Assembly (NCBI GenBank): GCA_949361645.1
Contig: OX442421.1
Coordinates: 9,377,928-9,441,927 of the forward strand
DNA from: Spongilla lacustris
Taxonomy: Eukaryota; Porifera; Demospongiae; Spongillida; Spongillidae
Direction of reading: 5' to 3'
DNA: 64,000 nucleotides
The translations under genes and the position numbers were made by a program. Shown piece after piece: positions 1-21,485 of the stretch (position 1 is the first letter of the stretch; the number at the start of each line of letters is the position of its first letter). Below the pieces are notes generated by a model. The model ran no database searches. It was not told where the DNA came from and saw only the letters and a program-made list of their open reading frames with translations.

Positions 1-1451
1 CTCCCTCTACCTTGCCCTAACCTCCAGCTCTCTCTACCTTGCCCTAACCCCCAGCTCCCTCTACCTTGCCCTAACCTCCAGCTCTCTCTACCTTGCCCTA
101 ACCTCCAGCTCCCTCTACCTTGCCCTAACCTCCAGCTCTCTCTACCTTGCCCTAACCTCCAGCTCTCTCTACCTTGCCCTAACCTCCAGCTCCCTCTACC
201 TTGCCCTAACCCCCAGCTCCCTCTACCTTGCCCTAACCTCCAGCTCCCTCTACCTTGCCCTAACCCCCAGCTTTCTCTACCTTGCCCTAACCTCCAGCTC
301 TCTCTACCTTCCCTAACCTCCAGCTCCCTCTACCTTGCCCTAACCCCCAGCTTTCTCTACCTTGCCCTAACCTCCAGCTTTCTCTACCTTGCCCTAACCT
401 CCAGCTCTCTCTACCTTGCCCTAACCTCCAGCTCCCTCTACCTTGCCCTAACCTCCAGCTCTCTCTACCTTGCCCTAACCCCCAGCTTTCTCTACCTTGC
501 CCTAACCTCCAGCTCTCTCTACCTTGCCCTAACCTCCAGCTCCCTCTACCTTGCCCTAACCCCCAGCTCTCTCTACCTTGCCCTAACCCCCAGCTCTCTC
601 TACCTTGCCCTAACCTCCAGCTCCCTCTACCTTGCCCTAACCTCCAGCTCTCTCTACCTTGCCCTAACCTCCAGCTCCCTCTACCTTGCCCTAACCCCCA
701 GCTTTCTCTACCTTGCCCTAACCCCCAACTTTCTCTACCTTGCCCTAACCTCCAGCTCCCTCTACCTTGCCCTAACCTCCAGCTCCCTCTACCTTGCCCT
801 AACCCCCAGCTCTCTCTACCTTGCCCTAACCTCCAGCTCCCTCTACCTTGCCCTAACCTCCAGCTCCCTCTACCTTGCCCTAACCTCCAGCTCCCTCTAC
901 CTTGCCCTAACCTCCAGCTCTCTCTACCTTGCCCTAACCTCCAGCTCTCTCTACCTTGCCCTAACCTCCAGCTCCCTCTACCTTGCCCTAACCTCCAGCT
1001 CTCTCTACCTTGCCCTAACCCCCAGCTCTCTCTACCTTGCCCTAACCCCCAGCTTTCTCTACCTTGCCCTAACCTCCAGCTTTCTCTACCTTGCCCTAAC
1101 CCCCAGCTTTCTCTACCTTGCCCTAACCCCCAGCTTTCTCTACCTTGCCCTAACCCCCAGCTCTCTCTACCTTGCCCTAACCCCCAGCTCTCTCTACCTT
1201 GCCCTAACCCCCAGCTTTCTCTACCTTGCCCTAACCTCCAGCTTTCTCTACCTTGCCCTAACCTCCAGCTCCCTCTACCTTGCCCTAACCCCCAGCTTTC
1301 TCTACCTTGCCCTAACCCCCAGCTCTCTCTACCTTGCCCTAACCCCCAGCTCTCTCTACCTTGCCCTAACCCCCAGCTTTCTCTACCTTGCCCTAACCTC
1401 CAGCTTTCTCTACCTTGCCCTAACCTCCAGCTCCCTCTACCTTGCCCTAAG
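1..1451. repeat. 27-bp minisatellite with one CCCTAA per unit
   Basis: About 54 tandem copies of a 27-bp unit (consensus core CTACCTTGCCCTAACC, then TCCAGCTCYCT) run from the left edge to about 1451. Units vary mainly at two or three C/T positions. Each unit carries one CCCTAA, the metazoan telomere hexamer. It is open in one minus frame as a nine-residue repeat, but this is a by-product of the 27-bp period. It lies in an intron of the gene to the right if that gene extends leftwards. Confidence 0.95.
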
Positions 1452-2076
1452 CAATATGTATTCTCGATTGAGCCCTTAAATCGGGTCAACTGGATTTAAA
1501 TTTGGCCAGATTCATATTAGGTTGATAATTCAAGCTGGGCAGCAACATACATATGTGTGGTGTATATCTACTTGTATATAATTGGAACAGTTTAATGGCA
1601 TGATGTGATATTTTTCTGTTGATTTTCTGGAGTCTGCAAAATTGCATTGAAAATTGGACTTCCCATAATGCAGTGATGCACGCATAAATCACTGGATTAG
1701 CTGTAAATGTCCTGCAAAGTTGCAGTGGTCCTTTCCAGGATGAGCTAAATAAAAAGGCTACACTACCTTTGAAGTGTGCTGCTAATGACACCAATTAGCT
1801 GAGGATGGGTGCTCCAATTATCAGTGTGTAAGAATTACTTTGTAGAAGATATTTCAGACAGGAAAAAAAACTTGAAGTAGAAAAAAAATCAAGTTGCCGT
1901 TTTTTTTTTTTGGGGGGGGGGGGGGGGGGAATTGATACAATATGTGGGAAAATAGACAATACATGTCATTGACATGTATGGCAAATTAAATAACTGACAG
2001 TCCAATTTTTAAATGTGTAAGTCTAAGTATATAAAGCTTGTAAAACTACCCACAGTAGTGATATTGCTGCCACTAG
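1452..2076. other. Intronic sequence, nothing recognised
   Basis: AT-rich, non-repetitive sequence between the left minisatellite and the first recognisable exon. It contains a T-run followed by a G-run near 1900-1930. No convincing exon, RNA gene or transposon end was seen. Confidence 0.5.
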
Positions 2077-12007
<9,931 letters not shown>

Positions 12008-12284
12008 AGCGAATTGTTCTTATCCCTATTCCTATTTTATAGTATGCACATAACTTGTTGCGCATGCAAAATTAAGTTTGATATGCATACATACGCGTGT
12101 CAAGTCGTCGCGTTCAAGCGTTGCGTCAGCGTGCGGCTCGATCATTTCCACTAGCAGATAGAAAGTAGCTGTTCGCAGTTACCGAAAGGTAACAGAAACG
12201 CTATACCCACTGTTGAAGCACCGAAATATACGGACGTAACACAGGTAAAGCGCAGGTAAGCGCTTTATAATTATGGACACGTAA

Positions 12285-13523
12285 ATGCACACATTACCTG
12301 AATCCCTTCAGGGTGCAGTAATGTCCATTTTAGCGGACGGGCCTGCGTACAGCAGCTATAGAGAAAAGGTGAATGCTTTTTACGAGATATTCGTATGTGC
12401 GGAGACGTGTGACGAACTTGAAAAGGCCGTGCTAGCTGCAAGGAAAGCGTGCCTCCTACCAGTGATGAGCGATGCTTTCCGGCATGAGATGAAAGCTCTA
12501 ATGCACACATTGCTCGCAGCAGAAGTTGAACCTCAAGGCAAGGCCGAACAGGTAGTACTTCCGACAAGTGATACCGCTTGGCCACCATCCGAAAAGATGC
12601 CGTACTCTCCAAGCATGGAGACACTTTTGGAACTGTTTCCTGCAGTGCCTGTTATTTCGAAGTGTTCAAAGCGTACCATACCTGTTGGGGTACCTTCAAG
12701 TGTTGCCAAATCAAAAGAACTAGGAGTTTGTATTGAGATGATAAAACCGTTGACAAGAATCGAAAGTCGAAGCAGAGAACTGTATTTTCGTTGTGCTGGT
12801 AGTACACACTGCCAACAACCGTTGCCGCAACCTCGTCACACTTCTAATACAGGCGTGGCGGTAATGCACAAACGTATTCCGAATCCCATCTCAATCAGTG
12901 AAGGCTTCGTTGGAGAATTTCGTGCTGGACCAAGTTTACAGCACAGTGTATGTGTGGACTCGCGGAAACGCTACGCTACATGCAAGAGAAGTCTAGCGCC
13001 CACCACCGCACGTCGCCGTCGTATTGGCCACAATGGGTACCGTGCACTTTATCGAATGAGGCACTACAAGACGCAAGGAAGACCAACACACGTGAATAGA
13101 CGTGGAATGGGAAAGCGCTTGGCAATACTAAAGGACAAACGAAGCACAAAGCGAGCATCAAAAGCGACGTCCCATAGCCACGTCCAGTGTTCTGTTCTGA
13201 TGCTGTTGAGGATTGCACTGATGTGGACCTTACTGTGGCTTTTTGGGGGTGACAAAAAGAAGCAATGGATAACCATGCTAACTGAACCCAAAATGAGACT
13301 TGAAAGCGCTGTCCGCTATGCCAGCCTGGATGGCAGTAATCCTGACAGCAGCTCAGCTCATCATGGCACCCCTGAGGATCAGGACCACTGCAGCAGCCCC
13401 GCCCACCAACCCAGTCGTTCTGCGCATAACTTCATCATGGCTCCAGCCTGCACCCCCACATATGCTGAAATTGTTCGCCACAAGCCAACGGAGCCAAAGC
13501 CAAAAACGAGTGCATTGAAATAA
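12285..13523 (+). CDS. Unrecognised 412-codon single-exon ORF
   Basis: I do not recognise this protein. It is an uninterrupted 412-codon ORF of normal composition, unlike the repeat-derived ORFs around it, so it is probably a real gene or a transposon ORF. The N-terminal ~85 residues look helical. Residues ~225-300 are very basic and include RRRRIG. Residues ~305-322 are hydrophobic (MLLRIALMWTLLWLF), a possible membrane segment. The tail is Ser/His/Pro-rich and ends near PTYAEIVRHKP, a motif style seen in gag-like ORF1 proteins of non-LTR retrotransposons. An AATAAA at 13519-13524 overlaps the stop, unusually early for a gene with a 3' UTR. The gene follows the DNAAF9-like gene by 277 bp and converges with the Src-type kinase. 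Retroelement ORF1 or a lineage-specific gene are both possible. Confidence 0.5.
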   Translation: MHTLPESLQGAVMSILADGPAYSSYREKVNAFYEIFVCAETCDELEKAVLAARKACLLPVMSDAFRHEMKALMHTLLAAEVEPQGKAEQVVLPTSDTAWPPSEKMPYSPSMETLLELFPAVPVISKCSKRTIPVGVPSSVAKSKELGVCIEMIKPLTRIESRSRELYFRCAGSTHCQQPLPQPRHTSNTGVAVMHKRIPNPISISEGFVGEFRAGPSLQHSVCVDSRKRYATCKRSLAPTTARRRRIGHNGYRALYRMRHYKTQGRPTHVNRRGMGKRLAILKDKRSTKRASKATSHSHVQCSVLMLLRIALMWTLLWLFGGDKKKQWITMLTEPKMRLESAVRYASLDGSNPDSSSAHHGTPEDQDHCSSPAHQPSRSAHNFIMAPACTPTYAEIVRHKPTEPKPKTSALK

Positions 13524-13818
13524 AAAGATCCTCCTTAATACAGATGTGCATCGATACTTTTTAAAAATGCACAAACGAAATTTTGTTCACTGCCTCAAAT
13601 ATATAACCATAATTGTATGCATGGTCCTGACAATGTAGCAACACTCAATGATACTTTACACAAAACAGTATGACATATGTGTACACTGTACACAAAAAAA
13701 AAAAACAAACAAAAATAATAACCACATACATACATCTAATAACCACATATCACATGCCATCTAGCATAGTACACATGGGAGAAAATACACTAATACCTCT
13801 AAGCCAACAGTTGTGACA
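13524..13818. other. Short convergent intergenic spacer
   Basis: AT-rich gap of 295 bp between two convergent stop codons. It must hold both 3' ends, and no other feature was seen. Confidence 0.6.
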
Positions 13819-15879
13819 TCATCGGGGGGCCGGCTCTCTGTATGAACCCTCAGCAGCAGATACATAATAGTCCTCCAAAAGGTTCTTGAGTGACTCAAAT
13901 GTCGGACGATCGTCTGGCTCGTGTTTCCAGCAGCTGAGCATGATCTTGTAAAGTGGGTCTGGGCACCCCTCCGTGGGCGGCATGCGATACCCTCTGTCCA
14001 CGGCCTCCAGCACCTGCCTGTTGGTCATTCCAGGATAAGGCATGGCCCCGTGGGTTAGTATTTCAGAGATGAGGACCCCAAAGGACCACACATCTGATTT
14101 GATTGTGAACCGGTTGTAGAGGGCAGCCTCGGGGGCGGTCCACTTGATGGGGAACTTGGTGCCTTCCCTTGGGTTGTAGATGTCTTCCTTAATCACCCTG
14201 GCCAGCCCAAAGTCTGCCACTTTGCAGACATTGCCCTCCCCAACCAGGATGTTCCTTGCCGCCAAGTCCCTGTGAATATAGGAGTGTGCTTCCAAGTAGG
14301 TCATCCCTGCAAGTGTCAAGGTTTATCAAACAGTACTCCAAACGACACCTTCAAAATGCTTACCTGAGGCTATCTGAGCAGACATGTCTACCATCTGGTG
14401 CATGGTGATGTTCTTACCCTCACCGTGCTTCAGGTACTCGAGCATACTGCCGTACTTCATCAGCTCTGTCACTATGTAGATGGGCTCACCAATAGTGCAC
14501 ACTGCATACAGCTGGAGCAGGTTGGGATGGTGGATCTTCTTCATCACCTGGGCTTCCTGCACAAAGTCCTTAACTTCCATTGTGTCTGGAGAGAGAAGGG
14601 AGGGATAGAGAGAGGAGGGAGGGATAGAGAGAGAACTAATCACTACCAAAATGGTAGTTTTTATTTATGTTTTCATATACTATCTTCTGTATTTCCCTTT
14701 AAATAGGCAGTTCATAAGACCATTTCATACGCCTCTTTAAGTGTTCCATGCATAACTTAATACTTATTGTAGGCATACTTAATGGAAGTTATCATTATCA
14801 TTACAGTGCACATGCATCTGAATGCTTGCACACTAAATCTAAAGAAAGCTGTGTAACACGATCTTTGGAAACGGTACACATTGGAGATAGCATCTCACCA
14901 GCAGTATCTTACAACTATCCACCCCCGCAAAATTCTAAACCCCCCGTGTGACTACATCTTTGTCCCCTTTCTAACCTGGTTTGAGTGTCTTGACTGCAAC
15001 TGCGGTTGTACCATTCCACACACCAGCCCAGACCTCACCAAAGTTGCCCTGACCGAGCTTCCTTTGCAGCTCGATAGTGGTGCGGTCAATCTCCCACTCA
15101 TCCTTGTACGAGAGGCCTGACGTGATAGGGATGTTGGCCCTTGAGCATGGCCTGGACAGCCTCTGCGCCAAGCCATCTGCGTCCATCATGTAATGACTCA
15201 CCAGGTTCTTTGGGGAGAGGGGCGTTCAACATCACTGGATACGCACTCTTCATCATTCACACATTCACACCCCTCCCTCACATTCCACATACGCTAGTAC
15301 CACCCACATGCATGGCATAGACTGCATGCCATTGTGATTACGAAGCCAGAATATGCATTCTCCTCTCACCAGATTCATCAAGTACACGTTAGAGCTTACC
15401 TGAAGAGTAGGAAACGAGATCCGGTTTGCAATGTAAAATCCACCGTCATCCAGGGTCCTGATGCGGTAGTGTTTGATGCCATCTCCATCTCTCAAAGAAA
15501 GGGACAACGAGTTCTTCTGAGTTGAGCTTGCCCGCACCAGAAAGGCTCCACTCTCTGTTCCATGTGCCAGTAGCCACTTCTCTGCCTCAGCTCTCCCAAC
15601 ATCTCCAAAGTACCAGCTGCACGTGTATCACATGCGAGTGTGTTGTATGTGTATGAGTGCATGCATGTGTATGTGTGGATGCGTACGTTGTGTTGTGATG
15701 ATACAATAATTTGTATTTGCATTCACACATGATGTGTCTTGAAGATGTTAATAATCACACATAACCTAGAAATGCTGCCGTCACTGGTACACGAAACATG
15801 CATGCACACACACCAAACAAGCACAGCCACACAAAATGTAGCAAACCACACACTTACATACACACATACCACACACACA

Positions 15880-15920
<41 letters not shown>

Positions 15921-16931
15921 CACTCCTCCAACACATACAAACACACGAACTTTGTACACGGGAAGTGGTATAAGCTCTTACTCTTGAAGGGATGTCTGAG
16001 CAACATCCCGTACCTAATATGTTATGGAACGGTATGCACAGAGCTGTAAGTTGCCATATGAGTGCCTCAGGTGTGGGGGAGGGGCAGGGGTTTACTTAAT
16101 CACAAATGCATGAGCGATATTCAGACTGAAAAGAATTTGTTACATGTGCGCAAATATCCACCATATGATTACAACACGCACATATAACTGCTATACAACT
16201 GTCCTAAAGTTATACCAAACAACACACGTACGCAAATTACAAGCGGTCAAAGTATAAGACAACGTATCCCGATCTCATCTATTTCTTGTTGTTGAGAACC
16301 AAAGGTAAAACTATTTAAACAACAAACAGCCGCGTGTTTACTTCTGTGTGTGTGTGTGTGGGGGGGGGGGTACATTTAAGTGGTTTGAATTTCATTGCGC
16401 AAATGGATGCCAGTCCAGACAATTACCGGTATTAATACGGAAACAGGAATATAGACAGACACCACTTTCTCATACGCATCTTGTACTCACCGAGGCCTGT
16501 CCTGTAGTCAAGACATGCAACGCTTTCCCCCACAAGAAACTTAACACACGCCAACTATGCTAAACTCACTCTTCGGCTTCGTAGCTAGCCAGCGGCGCCA
16601 CATAGTTTCTTGGTATGTAGCCTTCCTTGTTAGTATTAATCGACCGGGCTATCCACCAATCTCCCTCCAGCCCAGCCAGAATCATTAGCTTGTCTCCCTT
16701 ATCGAAGCTGAGGTCCTCCGCGGTCCTCGCCGTATACGTGTACCGAGCTACATACACCGGCTTGCTGTTGTTGACAGGGGGGGGTAATGGTTGCGGGAGT
16801 GGCGGCGGGGTTACGACTCGCACTGTCGGCGGTTGCACAGGGTTTGAAGACTGCGAGAACTCGACCTTAATATTCTCTTCATGATCTGCCTTCTGTGGAT
16901 TTTCTGCAGTCGTGCTCTGTTTACAGCCCAT
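13819..16931 (-). CDS. Src-type non-receptor tyrosine kinase (SH3-SH2-kinase), complete
   Basis: Exons (minus): 16570-16931, 15400-15616, 14976-15207, 14364-14585, 13819-14306; phases agree and give 506 residues, a normal Src-family length. The chosen start gives MGCKQS, an N-myristoylation signal with a palmitoylatable Cys3; an upstream in-frame ATG at 17012 would bury it. Next come a Pro-rich stretch and an SH3 domain (ALYDY-like [15 protein letters not shown], then NYVAP). The SH2 domain starts WYFGDV and has FLVRAS with the phosphotyrosine-binding Arg. The kinase has [28 protein letters not shown] and an activation-loop Tyr in [10 protein letters not shown] Tyr near the C-terminus ([10 protein letters not shown]) could serve as the inhibitory Csk site. 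HRDLAARN is found in Frk/Brk-like and many other kinases; classical Src has HRDLRAAN. It should act at the inner plasma membrane in adhesion and growth signalling. Confidence 0.93.
15840..15920. repeat. CA microsatellite
   Basis: (CA)n tract in intron 1 of the Src-type kinase. Confidence 0.85.
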
Positions 16932-17957
16932 TTTGGTGGTGCAGCCTAAACTATAAACTAAGTTTAGTTTCCGCGTGTAAACTGTATCACAACAGTCCAG
17001 CTGTAACGACAACGCCCAAGCATCAATACTGGTTATTGATCACGTGATACATATTGTTATGTACTTCGACAAAAATTTTATGTACTACATGTAGTAGTGA
17101 AGCCGAGATCGAGAGTGATGCAAACAAAATTGTAGCGATAATTACGATATTTACGATACACAGTTTCTCGTTCTACCGTAGACGTGGAGGGGTATTTAAT
17201 CATTATACATATCAGAGGCAAACGACTGTGTAAGTGACTTGATCACCGTTTGGCAAACGGACACTTAATGAAAAACAAATACTTATGTCGATGTAAGTTA
17301 ATTCAGAAACCTTTAAAACCAACTTGTCCGCAAACACGTCAACGAAAATACACATACAATTGCAACAAAAACGCCCACAACCATGGGCGGGGATTGCTTA
17401 TGAGCGAGTTCCTGCAATTTGTTGATTCAACGTTTTTTGCACAATTTTAAGATTCGTTTCTTTGATGATAAGTACTTAAAAAGGCGTTCTCTACAAAGAA
17501 AGTTATTTGACTTTACTACGAGTGCAGGTGTAAACAGGAATGAAACTACATGTAGGTGGCAATGATGTGGTGACGGTAATGAGTGGGGATAAAACAAAGG
17601 AGACAAGCGTGCTTACATACTCACGGACATATGATTTGATTTTATTAGTGTGCAAACACGTCGTCACATTACCATCAATTCATTGTAAAATCACCTTGTT
17701 TTTTAACATCATGATAATAAAAAGATATGAAGCAATATTGCTGAAAAAAGGTAATGCTTTAGAAACTCAAGATTCAATGTGCATGTGCCAAATGAGCTTT
17801 GATAGATTGTCCCCAGATTATACCCCTAAGTCCTTATGTGCTTATATTACAAGCTACTGTATCAACAAAACGCAATACACAGAATTAGGGAACACACCAA
17901 AATAGCAGTGCTCTATGCAACAGGGTACAAGCATGCTTGCAGCATTCCTAAAGCTAC
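16932..17957. promoter_or_regulatory. Intergenic region, Src promoter side
   Basis: About 1 kb between the 5' end of the minus-strand kinase gene and the 3' end of the minus-strand TOLLIP gene. It should contain the kinase promoter and TOLLIP polyadenylation signals. No TATA-like element at a fixed distance and no repeat or RNA gene was seen. A 121-codon ORF at 17540-17905 has no recognisable features and is not called. Confidence 0.5.
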
Positions 17958-18478
17958 TCATACAGTCATTTGAAGCAACGCAGTCACTGATGGGTCAACA
18001 CGTCCCTGGTTGGCCTCCAGCACAGATTGAATGACATCCCTCTCGAGGGTTGGGAACATTTCCTGGAGCTGTTTTATGTCCTCTTCCTTGACAGGTCTTC
18101 CCGATGGAACAGCCACTGGAACCTGTTGACCACTGTGCTGCATCGGAACTGAGTACGGGAATTGATTGTGAGTGTAACGTATATGCACACCAGCCTATCC
18201 CCACAATCCCTTTCCAAAATGAGGCACACACATACATATATGTGTACACATGCATAAATAGACAAACATACACAACGCACGCACACACAACATACCACAC
18301 ATACACACACACAACATGCACATATACACACAACACACATATACACACAACACACATATACACACAACACACACATATACACACAATACACACATACACA
18401 CAACACACACATATACACACACAATACACCTATACACACAACACACACATAATGTTCCCACACCACACAACACCATAC

Positions 18479-18548
<70 letters not shown>

Positions 18549-21360
18549 CAATGTTCCCACACCACACAACATACACCACACAACATACAACACACAACAC
18601 ACACATACATAACCACAAGCACACACACACATACATACATAACCACAAGCACACACCTGGATGCTGAACAGGATAACCAGGTGCAACTCCAGGTGCTGGA
18701 ATGAATGGACCTTGTCCAGGATATCCTGGCATAGGGTACCCGGGGTACTGTCCTGGGTAGAACATGGGGCCTGGGGGGTAGGGCTGTGTGGGGGGGTAGG
18801 GCTGTGTGGGGGGGTACACAGGGATCTGTTCCCCATCATAGACTGTCAGGTGGTGTGCTGCGGAGGGGGGCTATATATAGAACAAAAGGGAACAGTGAAC
18901 ACTATAAGCCCTCCCTAGGCACCTCCCCCTTCCCAAAGTACACCCTGTTTTCCCCACAGGCACCCTCCACAGAAACATCCCCTCTTCCCAATAGGCATTT
19001 GGAACCATCTCCACACTTTTATCCTAGCTATCTCACATCCATATTTGTCACCTCATTTCAATCCATCTCCACTCCTCCAGCCTCACCCCCAATCCATCTC
19101 CACTCCTCCAGCCTCACCCCCAATCCATCTCCACTCCTCCAGCCTCCATCTCCACTCCTCCAGCCTCACCCCCAATCCATCTCCACCCCTCCAGCCTCAC
19201 CCCCAATCCATCTCCACTCCTCCAGCCTCACCCAATCCATCTCCACTCCTCTGGACAGCCTCATGGGCCCAAACCATCTAAGCATTATGCATATCTTACC
19301 AGCAGTTGAAGAATTATGTTGATAGTACCCTCCTCCCCATCCCCAAGCCGACCGCTCAGGTTGACCCACTCCTCAATCTCTTGGCCGTTGTAAAGGTCAT
19401 CTCGCAGCTCATAGTATGCCCAAGCAATGCGATCATCCAATGCAAGGTACCGCTAAGGGGTGAAGAGAATATGCCCCAAAGGGGTCAATGTCCAGCATAG
19501 AACAAGCCACACCCTTGTGATAGACCACATGCACAAATGATGATTTGTTATATCAACCTTGAGCTGGATTTCTCAAATACAAAAGCCATCAAGTGTATGT
19601 AGAAATGGGTATACCGTTAATTCAATTCAAGGTGAATAAGTCATGTTGTGCATATAAGGTCCATAGAAGGGAAGGCCCTGCATATAAGGTCCATAGAAGG
19701 GAAGGCCCTGCATATAAGGTCCATAGAAGGGCAGGCCCTGCATATAAGGTCCATAGAAGGGAAGGCCCTGCATATAAGGTCCATAGAAGGGAAGGCCCTG
19801 CATATAAGGTCCATAGAAGGGCAGGCCCTGCTTGAGCTAGTTGTGATCAAATTACATTACACATCCAGTGGATGCCACAGCATTGCTCAGGCTCATAAAA
19901 TAAGCCATTTTTGATATACATCAGTTCAATTACAATTTGCATTCTCCTCCCAATGCTGAATAGCACACATTTAGTTTAATGTGGAATAGTACAAATTGCG
20001 GATAGAACTGTTACCCAACCTTATGCACAATCGTGAGGGTGTACAGGAGCATGCCTCTAACCTCATTGAAGATCTCGATGTACATGTTGGTCACTTCTGA
20101 AGGCAACTTGCTACACACACACACACACACATACACACACACACACAGAGGTAAACTTGTGCACAAGCACATACGTGCACATAAAGCAAATTACATAATT
20201 TATATCACACACACATGTATCTACAAAGAACACATCCACATCACTACAACACACAGCAATGAAATCACTAATGCACAGTGTTCAACTACTGACACCTACA
20301 GGAAATACTCAACGGCAGTGTTCCCAAATGTCCAGCCACTCACCATGTAAATGTCTTGTTCCATCTTGGGTTTTTAGATCCATTAGGGTCAGTGGGTGTT
20401 TCACACACTGCATTTCCAACCCTAACACGACAAAATGGATCCATTCGTGTTAACCCATAGTTTCTGTTCAGTTTGGCCTGAAAATGGTAGTGGAGGGAGG
20501 GCCATGATGTATGACTGGTATCCACGGGTACATTCACACCCTGGCTTACCTGTGCTATTGTGATCTTCAATCTCCGTGAGTGGCCTGTTAGCGACTGTGG
20601 TATGGCCTGTGCGTACGTTAGGGGCACAAGGTGAGACTCCCTATTCAAAACAGAAAGGTGATGAGGTAGTGTAAGTGTGCAGGAGTGAGAGTGGGTGGGG
20701 TGGGGGGTAGTGTAAGTGCAGGAGTGGGTGGGGTGGGAGGTAGTGTGTGTAGGAGTGAGTGGGTGGGATGGGGAGGTAGTGTATGTGTAGAGTGAGGGGG
20801 AGGTAGGAGTGAGAGTGGGTGGGGTGGGGAGATAGTAGGAGTGATTGTGTGGGGGTGGGAATGGTATGTGAGGAGTAGTGGCAAATGACCACAGCATGAA
20901 AGAAGAGCAGTTTGGCAATGAGAGTAAAGATGGAGGTGATGAATGTGATGCGAGGCTAGGTGGAAAAGTGGTATTGAATGATGAGCATGGCGAGGCGGGA
21001 GAGTGAGAAGGATGATACTGGGATGGAAGGAACAAAGCTTGTGAATCAGAGATAAATAATATGATAGATATTGTAGGACTATCTGGTTGAATACCAAAGC
21101 ATTTGACCTTTTGAGCGCGTTCCTTTCACGTACGTACGCTATAACAATGCAGGCCTACCAAGTTCAAGAAAGGGTGCCGTTGAGGATACGTCCACGGTAC
21201 TCACAGTCTGTTTTGGAATTTACCTGTAGCTCGTTTGTGCCTGTCCTCCGGTACTGCGATGAGATACGTCCACGCGAAGAAAATCTTCAGGAAGCTCTAC
21301 GAGGAATGCCCTGTCTCTTCTTGAACGCTGGCCTGCACTGTTAGATGCGGTTGAAGTCAT
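17958..21360 (-). CDS. TOLLIP: TOLLIP (Toll-interacting protein), complete
   Basis: Exons (minus): 21224-21360, 20550-20640, 20344-20477, 20062-20110, 19300-19452, 18657-18870, 17958-18148; phases agree, 322 residues (human 274). The N-terminus contains [12 protein letters not shown], matching the TOM1-binding start of TOLLIP. A C2 domain follows ([51 protein letters not shown]). A Pro/Tyr/Gly-rich linker comes next ([16 protein letters not shown]), longer than in vertebrates. A C-terminal CUE domain ([20 protein letters not shown], ending LLQ) binds ubiquitin. The protein is known to adapt ubiquitinated cargo to endosomes and to restrain Toll/IL-1 signalling. Its start lies 125 bp from the PARP16 start on the other strand. 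Confidence 0.95.
18240..18655. repeat. CA-rich simple-sequence block
   Basis: Complex (CA)n/ACACATATACACACA tracts, including a pure (CA)n run at about 18480-18541, filling TOLLIP intron 6 up to the donor at 18656/18657. Confidence 0.9.
19066..19256. repeat. ~30-bp C-rich minisatellite
   Basis: About six copies of CATCTCCACTCCTCCAGCCT plus CACCCCCAAT in TOLLIP intron 5. Confidence 0.85.
19650..19833. repeat. 30-bp minisatellite with A-A-B higher-order pattern
   Basis: Six copies of GCATATAAGGTCCATAGAAG plus GGAAGGCCCT, identical except one A/C position. The order of variants is A-A-C-A-A-C, so the array is two copies of a 90-bp trimer. It lies in TOLLIP intron 4. Confidence 0.9.
20655..20875. 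repeat. G-rich degenerate minisatellite next to an acceptor
   Basis: Imperfect GTGGGTGGGGTGGGGAGGTA-type repeats lying ~15 bp upstream (in gene orientation) of TOLLIP exon 2. Confidence 0.75.
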
Positions 21361-21485
21361 AATTTGCTTTGTTTTGATTTAAGTTTTCTCGACTCCAGTC
21401 CCTACTACATATAATTAAGCCAGCACGTGCACTATTACCACGTACACCGTAAAAAAAGTAAACAAACCGAGTGCACCTATATATA
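21361..21485. promoter_or_regulatory. Divergent TOLLIP-PARP16 promoter region
   Basis: Only 125 bp separate the two start codons, which face away from each other, so both transcripts must start from this short shared region. No TATA box was recognised at a credible distance. Confidence 0.75.

Noticed and set aside
287..1489. 400-codon minus-strand ORF of nine-residue repeats
   Set aside because: It is a by-product of a 27-bp minisatellite that lacks stops. The composition is purely repetitive and no gene structure supports it.
17540..17905. 121-codon plus-strand ORF between the kinase and TOLLIP genes
   Set aside because: No recognisable motif, AT-rich, no splice partners, located where a promoter and 3' end are expected.
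18104..18839. Long ORFs of His/Thr or Cys/Val repeats on both strands
   Set aside because: They are translations of CA/GT microsatellites in TOLLIP introns. The same applies to similar ORFs near 8300, 9850, 22400, 27700, 32200, 36700 and 44300.
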